DNA from: Acidobacteriota bacterium
GTDB taxonomy: Bacteria > Acidobacteriota > UBA6911 > RPQK01 > JADFOI01
Length of the DNA stretch: 7,069 nucleotides
Assembly (NCBI GenBank): GCA_027295745.1
Contig: JAPUKI010000211.1
Location: 1-7,069 of the forward strand
Reading direction: 5' to 3'
Made by a program: the position numbers and the translations under genes. Of this stretch, positions 1 to 5,420 are shown one piece after another. Every line of letters begins with the position of its first letter. Position 1 is the stretch's first letter. The notes beneath the pieces were generated by a model. It worked only from the letters and a program-made list of their open reading frames with translations. It did no database searches and had not been told where the DNA came from.

Positions 1-533
1 TCTCCTCCCTGCAGTACTTTGAATTTCCCTTCCCGGTGACTGACGTTGTCGCCATGGGCCGCTATCCCTATCTGGGAAGGCTCCAGAAACTGACAGGCCG
101 CGATTGGCAGATCGTTGAAGAGGCACTGCATAGCACTGAAATCTGGCACCTGAAAGATCGACCAATCTCTCAGCTCTCCAGCGGCGAGCGCCAGCGCGTC
201 CTCCTCGCTCGGGCAGTTGCCCAAAGGCCCTCCATCTTGATGCTGGATGAACCCAACACTCATCTGGACATCCACCACCAGATCGCCATCTTTCGTTTGC
301 TTCAAAATCTCAATGAGGAGCATTCCATGACAATTGTGGTCGTCCTTCACGACTTGACGGCAGCATCTGCCTTCTGCCAAACAGTGGCTCTCCTGAGTGA
401 AGGCAAGCTTATTCAGACGGGAACGCCCAAAGAAGTCATCACCACAGAGACGATTCGCAGTGTCTACAAAGCTGACATTGTGGTTCAACCCAGTCCACTG
501 GGTGGATTTCCTCAAATCAGCTATAGGGGGTGA
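1..533 (+). CDS. ABC importer ATP-binding protein, iron-siderophore/heme/cobalamin type (5' partial)
   Basis: This is the C-terminal two thirds of a cytoplasmic ABC ATPase that would power a FecCD/BtuC-type importer of siderophore, heme or B12. The reading frame is open from base 3, so the gene enters from outside the window and the GTG at 36 is an internal valine. Residues before it (QYFEFPFPVTDVVAMGRYPY) match the family's PFTVxDVVxMGRxP region after the Q-loop. The signature LSSGE is at 174-188, Walker B ILMLDE at 234-251, followed by PNTHLDI (D-loop), and the switch histidine of VVVLHD is at 348-350. Walker A lies off the left edge. DEPN replaces the usual DEPT/DEPS. The C-terminal GxPKEVITTETIRSVYKADI stretch fits FecE/HmuV/BtuD relatives. 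The permease and binding protein are presumably upstream. The family is secure; the substrate is not determinable here. Confidence 0.9.
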   Translation, partial: SSLQYFEFPFPVTDVVAMGRYPYLGRLQKLTGRDWQIVEEALHSTEIWHLKDRPISQLSSGERQRVLLARAVAQRPSILMLDEPNTHLDIHHQIAIFRLLQNLNEEHSMTIVVVLHDLTAASAFCQTVALLSEGKLIQTGTPKEVITTETIRSVYKADIVVQPSPLGGFPQISYRG

Positions 534-541
534 AGTAGAGA

Positions 542-569
542 AGAAGTCAGAATCCAGAAGTCAGAAGGA
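542..569 (+). repeat. heptamer tandem tract, left flank of palindromic element copy A
   Basis: There are four 7-bp units starting 8 bp after the ABC gene stop: AGAAGTC (542-548), AGAATCC (549-555), AGAAGTC (556-562) and AGAAGGA (563-569). They can also be read as an 11-mer AGAAGTCAGAA repeated at a 14-bp period (542 and 556). The last three units align with the corresponding flank of copy B, where the middle unit has become AGAATCC. Confidence 0.8.
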
Positions 570-660
570 GAAATTTGGGTACGGCCCGCAGGCTAAAGCC
601 TGCGGCTCTGCCGGAGCTGACGAGGCTCAAACAGAGCCGTGGGCTTTAGCCCACGGGCCT
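549..660 (+). repeat. 112-bp palindromic intergenic element, copy A
   Basis: This block recurs as its reverse complement at 5303-5414 with no gaps and mismatches only at 560, 561, 611 and 656. Internally it has a perfect palindrome at 586-605 (CCGCAGGCTAAAGCCTGCGG), a central inverted pair GGCTCTG (604-610) / CAGAGCC (632-638) with a nested GAGC/GCTC pair, and a second perfect palindrome at 637-656 (CCGTGGGCTTTAGCCCACGG). The architecture resembles REP/BIME elements: two non-identical palindromes joined by a short linker. No coding potential or transposase is present. No T-run follows either hairpin, so neither is a standard intrinsic terminator. A weaker match to copy B continues rightward through a purine-rich linker (about 661-687). 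Confidence 0.93.
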
Positions 661-680
661 CTCTGGGAGGGAAAAAGGGG

Positions 681-705
681 ACAGCTGGTCAGGAGTCAGG
701 AGTCA
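681..705 (+). repeat. heptamer tail, right flank of copy A
   Basis: GTCAGGA occurs at 688-694 and 695-701, followed by a GTCA start at 702-705, all preceded by ACAGCTG. The same ACAGCTG plus GTCAG-type heptamers occur at the matching end of copy B (5262-5282, reverse strand), so the homology between the two elements extends into diverged heptamer tails. The rest of the gap to the peptidase gene (706-783) contains only small dyads: AGCTT/AAGCT at 741-751 and TTTCA/TGAAA at 760-772. I see no convincing sigma-70 promoter there. Confidence 0.65.
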
Positions 706-783
706 AAACCTGAAGACCACAAGCTGAAACTTAGACCTGGAGCTTTAAGCTTCGGTGTGTTTCAGTGTGAAATCCTTTACAAT

Positions 784-789
784 AGGCGG
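784..789 (+). promoter_or_regulatory. ribosome binding site deciding the M28 start at 799
   Basis: AGGCGG ends 9 bp before ATG 799, a normal spacing, but directly abuts ATG 790, which would be too close. This favours the start at 799 and the protein start MKRPTALL, which is a good signal peptide. Confidence 0.6.
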
Positions 790-798
790 ATGGGAAAG

Positions 799-2421
799 AT
801 GAAAAGACCGACCGCTCTGTTGATCTTTACCTTCAGCCTGGCTGCTCTACTTGCAGGCACCATAGCCGATAGTGCTCCACCGGCTGCCATGGAAACCATC
901 ACTGCAGCCGAAATGGAGTCTGCCCTGTATTTCCTGGCCTCCGACGAAATGCAAGGCCGGGCGGTGAATACCCTGTTCAACAAAATCACCTCTCACTATC
1001 TGGCTCATCGATTCGAATTGATGGGGCTGCAGCCAGTCACCGATGACGGCTATTTTCAGTACTTCAACCTGCTCCAGGCAGAACTCCTGAAAGACAATTC
1101 TTTAGAAATCAGCCGCTCCAACTCATCCCGTTCCACGGTGGCGATGGTCAAGGAGGACTTCTTCCCTTCCCCTCTGTCAGCCAATGGGAAGGTGAGTGCG
1201 CCTCTGGTCTTTGCCGGTTACGGAATCACGGCCCCTGAGCATAGGTATGACGACTATCAGAAACTCGAGGTTCCAGGAAAGATTGCAGTCATTCTGGGTG
1301 GCGAGCCAGGCAAAATGGATCCCGACAGCCCCTTCGAAGGATTATTGGACTCCGAATACAGCGACGAGTTTTACAAGATCATGAATGCTCAGAGTCACAA
1401 GGCGGTGGCTCTCATAGTCATCCAGGGAAGCTCAGTTCGTCCCAGGGGGATGAACTTTTCACGCCATGCGCACTTGGTGTGGCCGGAAGATCCCTCACGA
1501 GCGCACTACACCTTGGAGCAATACAACTTGGAAGTGTGGGCTGAGCAGGTAAAGATTCCGGTTCTGCGTGTTTCCCGTGAGTTGGCCCGTGTCATTCTGC
1601 GGGACACTCCGTTCGATCTGGAAGAAATTCAGGAAAAAATCGATCGAGAATACCAATCCCAAGGCTTTCCACTGCCACAGCTGGAGGTTACCCTCGAAAC
1701 TGACATTGCTCGACACCAAACTCGCATCCGCAACGTCCTGGCCTACTTGCCCGGCTCAGATCCCAACCTGAAAGATGAAGTGGTGATTGTCAGCGCGCAC
1801 TTCGATCATGTGGGGCCTCGGGATGGGGAAGTCTTCAATGGTGCCGATGACAATGCCAGTGGTACGGTGGGCTTGCTGGAGATAGCTGAGGCTTTTGCCC
1901 TAAGCCTGGAGAAACCGAAGAGATCGCTGCTCTTTGCGGCCTGGAACGCTGAGGAGCGAGGGCTTCTGGGTTCCCGTTACTACGTCGAAAGACCCGCTTT
2001 TCTGCTGGAGAAAACCATCGCCTTGTTTCAAATGGACATGATAGGCCGTGACGAGGAGATCCCCGATCCTCGAAATCCCCGTTTCTTGGGACTGCCGAGA
2101 CAGCGTGCTCAGGAAAACAGAAATAGTTTGCATGTCCTGGGCTATAGTCGCAGTGAAGAACTTCGCAATCTCGTGACCCAGAATAACCAACCGATTGGCT
2201 TAGACCTCAAGTTTCAATACGACAACAATCCTGCCAATCTGCTGCGACGGAGCGATCAGTGGCCCTTTCTCTCCAATGACGTCCCTGCACTCTTTTTTCA
2301 CACCGGCCTCCATCCGGACTATCACCGTCCAACTGATACCCCGGAGAAGATCAATTACCCAAAGATGGAGAAAGTTGTTCGTCTGGTTTTTCTCTGCAGC
2401 TGGGCCGCAGCTAACCAATGA
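799..2421 (+). CDS. Secreted M28-family zinc metallopeptidase (aminopeptidase-like) with PA domain
   Basis: This is a predicted exported di-zinc exopeptidase of 540 aa. Residues 1 to about 26 form a signal peptide (KR, then a hydrophobic TALLIFTFSLAALLAG core; no lipobox cysteine). About 135-270 looks like a PA (protease-associated) insert, beginning PLVFAGYGI and ending near VKIPVLRVS. The M28 core follows at about 310-530. All expected metal and catalytic residues are visible: H334 (SAHFDH), D350 (GADDNASG), catalytic E385 and ligand E386 (WNAEERG), D413 (QMDMIGR) and H509 (DYHRPTDT). The frame is open back to 397, but that stretch crosses the ABC gene and the repeat element and lacks a signal peptide at its start, so ATG 799 (or 790) is preferred. 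The 3' end overlaps tpx tail to tail. Likely role is periplasmic or extracellular peptide trimming; substrate unknown. Confidence 0.93.
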   Translation: MKRPTALLIFTFSLAALLAGTIADSAPPAAMETITAAEMESALYFLASDEMQGRAVNTLFNKITSHYLAHRFELMGLQPVTDDGYFQYFNLLQAELLKDNSLEISRSNSSRSTVAMVKEDFFPSPLSANGKVSAPLVFAGYGITAPEHRYDDYQKLEVPGKIAVILGGEPGKMDPDSPFEGLLDSEYSDEFYKIMNAQSHKAVALIVIQGSSVRPRGMNFSRHAHLVWPEDPSRAHYTLEQYNLEVWAEQVKIPVLRVSRELARVILRDTPFDLEEIQEKIDREYQSQGFPLPQLEVTLETDIARHQTRIRNVLAYLPGSDPNLKDEVVIVSAHFDHVGPRDGEVFNGADDNASGTVGLLEIAEAFALSLEKPKRSLLFAAWNAEERGLLGSRYYVERPAFLLEKTIALFQMDMIGRDEEIPDPRNPRFLGLPRQRAQENRNSLHVLGYSRSEELRNLVTQNNQPIGLDLKFQYDNNPANLLRRSDQWPFLSNDVPALFFHTGLHPDYHRPTDTPEKINYPKMEKVVRLVFLCSWAAANQ

Positions 2422-2929
2422 TTTCACGGACTGCCGCCAGAGCAGCTTCGTAATCAGGGTAATCGGCCACCTCCTTTACATACTCCACGTGGCGAAGAAC
2501 GTCCTTCTCATCGACTACGAAGATCGCTCGGCAGTTTAACCGCAGTTCTTTAATGAGGGTGCCATAGTTTCTTCCAAACTGGGCATTTCTATGGTCGGAG
2601 AGCATAGTCAGATTTTCGACACCACTTGCCCCACACCAGCGAGCTTGGGCAAAAGGAAGGTCCATGCTGATGGTGTAGATCTTGACATCGGTCAACTTGG
2701 CCGCCTCTTGATTGAAGCGGCGAGTCTGGGCGTCGCAAACCGGCGTATCCAAAGACGGGACCACACTGAACACCCGCACTGAACCACCAGTATCAGCCAG
2801 GCTGATCGGATTCATGTCTGTCCCGACAGTATCAAAGTCAGGGACCCTGTCACCCACCTTCAGCTCAGCTCCCACCAGGGTAAAGGGAGTTCCCTTTAAA
2901 GTAACAGCACTCGCTCTTTCAACACTCAT
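2411..2929 (-). CDS. tpx: Thiol peroxidase (Tpx, atypical 2-Cys peroxiredoxin)
   Basis: The product is a 172-aa peroxiredoxin that reduces H2O2 and organic hydroperoxides with thioredoxin as electron donor. It fits the family length (E. coli Tpx is about 168 aa) and aligns along its whole length. The peroxidatic cysteine is C65 in PSLDTPVC, with T62 of the TxxC motif; the resolving cysteine is C99 in FAQARWCGASG, and R134 lies in RAIFVVDE. One extra cysteine, C133, sits beside R134. The start is supported by AGGAG (2939-2943 on the reverse strand) 9 bp upstream. The stop lies inside the end of the convergent M28 gene (11-bp overlap), leaving no room for a terminator between them. A hairpin and heptamer repeats fill its leader. 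The SufR-like regulator gene is 112 bp upstream on the same strand. Confidence 0.96.
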   Translation of the reverse strand: MSVERASAVTLKGTPFTLVGAELKVGDRVPDFDTVGTDMNPISLADTGGSVRVFSVVPSLDTPVCDAQTRRFNQEAAKLTDVKIYTISMDLPFAQARWCGASGVENLTMLSDHRNAQFGRNYGTLIKELRLNCRAIFVVDEKDVLRHVEYVKEVADYPDYEAALAAVREIIG

Positions 2930-2938
2930 TATCGTTTT

Positions 2939-2943
2939 CTCCT
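2939..2943 (-). promoter_or_regulatory. ribosome binding site of tpx
   Basis: AGGAG on the reverse strand lies 9 bp before the tpx ATG. It sits only 7 bp downstream of the hairpin at 2951-2971, so folding of that hairpin could affect ribosome access. Confidence 0.8.
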
Positions 2944-2950
2944 GAAACCA

Positions 2951-2971
2951 CCGCCGGCCGAAGGCCGTCGG
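2951..2971 (-). repeat. GC-rich hairpin in the tpx leader
   Basis: This is an imperfect inverted repeat: 3 bp, one mismatch, then 5 bp (CGGCC/GGCCG) around a 3-nt loop (TTC on the tpx-sense strand). On the tpx strand it is preceded by the AT-rich heptamers and followed by TGGTTTC rather than a T-run, so it is a poor intrinsic terminator. It may be a third, different palindromic repeat type, since it too is bordered by heptamers. Confidence 0.65.
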
Positions 2972-3007
2972 AAATTCAAAATTCCAAATTCAAAATTCCA
3001 AAATTTA
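2972..3007 (-). repeat. AT-rich heptamer tandem repeat
   Basis: On the + strand the 14-mer AAATTCAAAATTCC occurs twice in tandem (2972-2985, 2986-2999), followed by AAAATTT. It resolves into alternating 7-bp units AAATTCA and AAATTCC. It is strongly AT-rich compared with the adjacent genes. Reading frames through it give repetitive peptide (FGILNF-type) that is not a real protein. Confidence 0.85.
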
Positions 3008-3012
3008 CATTC

Positions 3013-3030
3013 GGAACCTGGAACCTGGAC
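3013..3030 (-). repeat. GGAACCT heptamer tandem repeat
   Basis: GGAACCT occurs at 3013-3019 and 3020-3026, followed by GGAC. It lies 12 bp beyond the stop of the SufR-like gene, the same kind of position (just 3' of a stop codon) as the other heptamer tracts in the window. Confidence 0.7.
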
Positions 3031-3041
3031 GTCAGTACCGC

Positions 3042-3719
3042 TCAACCCTCGACCAGGTAGGAACAAAAATGGTCCTTCTGGAGAAGGTGGTGTCTGCGGG
3101 TCACCTTGGCCGAAAGTAACTCGGAAAGAAATTTTTCTTCGTAGATACAAACATGGGGAAACTTCTTAGCCACCTGAGCGACGGGACAGTTCATCTCCTT
3201 AATCAAAAACTTCTTCGGGCCGAGCTTTTCCCACCGAGCCATATAACCATCTTCAGTCAGTAACCGGGTCACCTCATGAACGCGAGCTTCCAGGGTCCTG
3301 CCTAAAACCTTTGGCTGAGCTTTTTCCACACAGGCCGTCTTGCGCTTCTCGAAGATCTGGCTGATTTTTGTCTTGCCATCCATAGAGCGGAGGCTGACCA
3401 GAAGGTCGACAACCAAATTGGCATAGTCTCTTTCAAACTGCTCGTGCCCCTTCTCCGTCAGGTAATAGCGAAAAGCTGGGCGACCTATCTTTTGCTTTTC
3501 CTTTTCGGAAAAAAGCAGGTCGCTGACTTCCAATAATGTCAGTTGCCGGCGAACGGCCATAGAGGACAGGTGGAGTCTCTGGCACAATTCCTTGACGGAA
3601 AGTCCTGTCTCTGCTTGCTTGAGAAGCCCAAGGACCCGGTCGGAAGCAGATTCTCCTAGTGCCCGCATGTCCTCTGCATTATAGCGACTTTGTGGTTGAC
3701 CTCCAATTCCGATCTTCAT
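3042..3719 (-). CDS. SufR/DeoR-like winged-helix transcriptional regulator, probable Fe-S sensor
   Basis: The product is a 225-aa cytoplasmic regulator. Residues about 26-66 form a helix-turn-helix (VKELCQRLHLSSMAVRRQL, recognition helix about 52-63), followed by the wing GRPAFRYYLTEKG (79-91). The C-terminal part carries C178, C191 and C219 with spacing C-X12-C-X27-C, inside NCPVAQVAKKFPHVC and HFCSYL. This resembles cyanobacterial and actinobacterial SufR, whose cysteines hold an Fe-S cluster and which represses Fe-S assembly genes. From memory SufR usually has four such cysteines; the third has no counterpart here (a lysine sits near it). Two more cysteines (C46, C130) are outside this cluster. 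No suf genes are in view; the nearest same-strand gene is tpx. The start is uncertain: no clear ribosome binding site precedes 3719, and ATG at 3668 is an alternative. The family is fairly sure; ligand and target are inferred. Confidence 0.75.
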   Translation of the reverse strand: MKIGIGGQPQSRYNAEDMRALGESASDRVLGLLKQAETGLSVKELCQRLHLSSMAVRRQLTLLEVSDLLFSEKEKQKIGRPAFRYYLTEKGHEQFERDYANLVVDLLVSLRSMDGKTKISQIFEKRKTACVEKAQPKVLGRTLEARVHEVTRLLTEDGYMARWEKLGPKKFLIKEMNCPVAQVAKKFPHVCIYEEKFLSELLSAKVTRRHHLLQKDHFCSYLVEG

Positions 3720-3948
3720 GGGTCAAACAGCAGACAACTCTTAGACAATACATAGACGGTTAACTGCTTTCCTCTCTAATTCCAGTTCTCTACAAAGAGA
3801 GTTTCTCACCAGAAAGTGAAACTTTTTCCCGGTTAAGGCATCAAAGCTATAGTCAAATGAAGAAAAGTCACTTCCTTGGAATAAAATAGGCCAGGAAGAT
3901 GATATTCAAGACTACTGAGAAGGCTCTAACAACTTTAGATATAGGAAA
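3720..3948. promoter_or_regulatory. divergent AT-rich intergenic region
   Basis: This 229-bp non-coding region lies between the leftward SufR-like gene and the rightward 112-aa gene and must contain promoters for both. It is visibly more AT-rich than the flanking genes. A TAAAAT at 3882-3887 and a TATAGT at 3848-3853 are possible -10 boxes for the rightward gene, but neither has a good -35 box at the right distance. The best structured part is the dyad cluster at 3787-3823. No RNA gene was recognised. Confidence 0.55.
3787..3823. promoter_or_regulatory. clustered dyads, candidate operator
   Basis: Three overlapping or adjacent inverted repeats occur in 37 bp: TCTCT-ACAA-AGAGA (3787-3800), TTTCT-CACC-AGAAA (3802-3815), and AGTTTC / GAAACT with a 12-bp spacer (3800-3823). 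They lie about 70-100 bp upstream of the SufR-like start, so autoregulation of that gene is a reasonable guess. The match is not to the CAAC-N6-GTTG site known for cyanobacterial SufR. Confidence 0.4.
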
Positions 3949-4287
3949 ATGAAAGCAACATTTCTTGAAAGCGAAGGATTATACCCCCAGAAGAAAAAGC
4001 CAGATCCTTCCATGCGAAATTTGGCCTTGGGGATTCTTCTCCAAGCATTTCGCGACATAGTCTCTCCCAAGAAGGTGTCTAACAAGGAGTGGGAGCTGTG
4101 GCGGCGGGACGCTCAGGAATGGTTCTTCTCGAACGAAACACACCCAGGAAGCTTGCTCTGGGTTTGTGAAGTGTTAGAGATGAGCCAGAGAGACCTGCGC
4201 GGTTGGCTCCGAGAGTATCAGCGCAGTACCTACAACCGAAAGAAGGAGATGGCGAAGAAGCTCATCCGGTTTCAGATCCGTCACTGA
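3949..4287 (+). CDS. Unrecognised 112-aa protein, HTH-like C-terminal half
   Basis: I do not recognise a named family. The N-terminus (1-22) is basic and polar, and 23-38 (RNLALGILLQAFRDIV) is a probable helix. Residues 45-62 are rich in tryptophan and acidic residues (KEWELWRRDAQEWFFSNE). Residues 66-90 (PGSLLWVCEVLEMSQRDLRGWLREY) read like a small helix-turn-helix, and the tail is strongly basic (RKKEMAKKLIRFQIRH). This layout suggests a small DNA- or RNA-binding protein, which is inference only. There is no signal peptide or membrane segment. AGGA at 3943-3946 precedes the ATG at a short spacing of 2 bp; ATG 4012 is an alternative start without a better site. The MlaF-like gene follows after 106 bp and could be co-transcribed. 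Codon-like composition and a clean single frame support a real gene. Confidence 0.72.
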   Translation: MKATFLESEGLYPQKKKPDPSMRNLALGILLQAFRDIVSPKKVSNKEWELWRRDAQEWFFSNETHPGSLLWVCEVLEMSQRDLRGWLREYQRSTYNRKKEMAKKLIRFQIRH

Positions 4288-4393
4288 CAGTAACTCTAGA
4301 AGTGTGGCCCGCTGCAAAAAGCTACAGCTAGCGCTTGGTAGTCCTGTTTACTTCACAAACGAGTTAGTCTCGCCGGGCTACTAAATCATCTTC

Positions 4394-5275
4394 ATGGAAG
4401 TCTTCCTGGCGTTATTCTTTTTCGGATATCTGACCCTGGTGGCTCTCATCTTTACCCGCCACCTCTTTCCTCCTGCTCAAAGTGGGCCGATCCCTGAGAA
4501 AGTCTCTGAGGGTTATGACCACAGTGAGTTCGTGCTGGAGGTTGAGGATGTAGACAAGTCCTTTGACCAGCCTGTCCTGAAAAGTATTAGCTTCCAAATC
4601 CGCAGCGGAGAGACTCTTGGCGTGCTGGGAAAAAGCGGAAGCGGGAAAAGCGTGGCTCTCAAGCTGATCGCTGGGCTGCTCAAGCCCGACAGTGGCCGTA
4701 TTTTCTTTCATGGAAAAGATATCACCCGCATGAACGAAAGGGACCTACTGAACTTTCGAAAGCGGGTGTCCTATGTTTTCCAAGGAGGAGCTGTTTTTGA
4801 TTTCCTCAACGTCAGGGAAAACATCGCCTATCCACTGCGGGAAAGGGGGATGAGGGACGAAGAAAAAATCGCGGAACGGGTGGATTATCTGCTGGAAGCG
4901 GTGGAACTGGAAAACATGGGGGATCTTCAAAAGTCCGAACTCAGCCTCGGAGCCAGCAAGCAAGTTGCCATTGCCCGAGCCATTGCCAACGATCCAGAAA
5001 TCATTCTCTACGACGAACCCACTAGCAGTGTCGACCCCATCATTAAAAAATCACTGAATCGGTTGATTCGCAAGCTCAACAAGCAGGAGCACCTGACCTC
5101 CATCGTGGTGACTCACGACCTGAGGTGCATCGAGATGGTGGCTGATCGGGTCATCCTGCTGAAGGAAGGGATCATCCACTTCCAAGGCGACCAAGAAGCC
5201 TTTCACTCCTCCGCCGACCCCTATGTTCAGGCCTTTATCGCCGGAAGGCGATTTGAGGAAACAGCTGACAACTGA
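4394..5275 (+). CDS. MlaF-like ABC ATPase with N-terminal membrane segment
   Basis: The product is a 293-aa ABC ATPase most like MlaF/Ttg2A of the phospholipid-trafficking Mla/Mce systems. Residues 2-25 (EVFLALFFFGYLTLVALIF then TRHLF) form a clear transmembrane helix, with following basic residues predicting a cytoplasmic ATPase; this anchor is absent from ordinary MlaF. The nucleotide-binding domain spans about 47-285: Walker A GKSGSGKS 79-86, Q130 in the Q-loop (VFQGGAVFDFLNVREN, typical of MlaF), signature LSLGASKQ 183-190 (LSLG instead of LSGG), Walker B IILYDE 203-208, D-loop SSVDP and switch H241. No MlaE, MlaD or MCE partner is within the window. The ATG comes four codons after an in-frame stop and has no visible Shine-Dalgarno, so no longer start is possible from ATG. 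The last codons lie in a heptamer repeat tract. Confidence 0.88.
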   Translation: MEVFLALFFFGYLTLVALIFTRHLFPPAQSGPIPEKVSEGYDHSEFVLEVEDVDKSFDQPVLKSISFQIRSGETLGVLGKSGSGKSVALKLIAGLLKPDSGRIFFHGKDITRMNERDLLNFRKRVSYVFQGGAVFDFLNVRENIAYPLRERGMRDEEKIAERVDYLLEAVELENMGDLQKSELSLGASKQVAIARAIANDPEIILYDEPTSSVDPIIKKSLNRLIRKLNKQEHLTSIVVTHDLRCIEMVADRVILLKEGIIHFQGDQEAFHSSADPYVQAFIAGRRFEETADN

Positions 5276-5282
5276 CAGCTGT
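5262..5282 (-). repeat. heptamer tail of copy B, overlapping the MlaF-like stop
   Basis: Three 7-bp units are visible: CAGCTGA (5262-5268), CAACTGA (5269-5275) and CAGCTGT (5276-5282). The TGA of the second unit is the stop codon of the MlaF-like gene. It corresponds, as reverse complement, to the ACAGCTG/GTCAG tail of copy A at 684-705. Confidence 0.7.
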
Positions 5283-5302
5283 ACCTTTTTCCCTTGCCAG
5301 GT

Positions 5303-5414
5303 AGGCACGTGGGCTAAAGCCCACGGCTCTGTTTGAGCCTCGTCAGCTCCGTCAGAGCCGCAGGCTTTAGCCTGCGGGCCGTACCCAAATTTCTCCTTCT
5401 GGATTCTGGATTCT
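5303..5414 (-). repeat. 112-bp palindromic intergenic element, copy B (inverted)
   Basis: This is the reverse complement of 549-660, identical at 108 of 112 positions with no gaps. Its palindromes are at 5308-5325 (CGTGGGCTAAAGCCCACG; the outermost pair is lost because 5307 is A) and 5358-5377 (CCGCAGGCTTTAGCCTGCGG). It sits between the convergent MlaF-like and rho genes. The outer flank 5394-5414 carries the heptamers GGATTCT (5401-5407, 5408-5414). Neither hairpin is followed by a T-run on either strand. Confidence 0.93.
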
Positions 5415-5420
5415 CTCCCC

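Noticed and set aside
36..38. GTG at 36 as the true start of the first ABC gene
   Set aside because: The frame is open to the left edge and the residues before it match the conserved ABC sequence, so the gene is cut by the window.
586..656. Palindromes as intrinsic terminators
   Set aside because: Neither arm is followed by a T-run on either strand in either copy, so standard Rho-independent termination is not supported.
397..798. N-terminal extension of the M28 peptidase to a 674-aa protein starting at 397
   Set aside because: The extension overlaps the ABC gene in another frame and translates the palindromic repeat. A well-placed ribosome site and a signal peptide sit at 799.
2929..3150. 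73-aa reverse-strand reading frame across the heptamer region
   Set aside because: It overlaps the SufR-like gene out of frame and mostly translates the AT-rich repeat and hairpin.
4288..4393. RNA gene or terminator between the 112-aa gene and the MlaF-like gene
   Set aside because: Only short 4-5 bp inverted pairs (for example CGAG/CTCG at 4360-4372) were found, with no T-run and no tRNA-like fold.
661..5302. Composite transposon bounded by the inverted repeats
   Set aside because: No transposase or integrase lies inside and no target-site duplication is visible; the genes inside look chromosomal.
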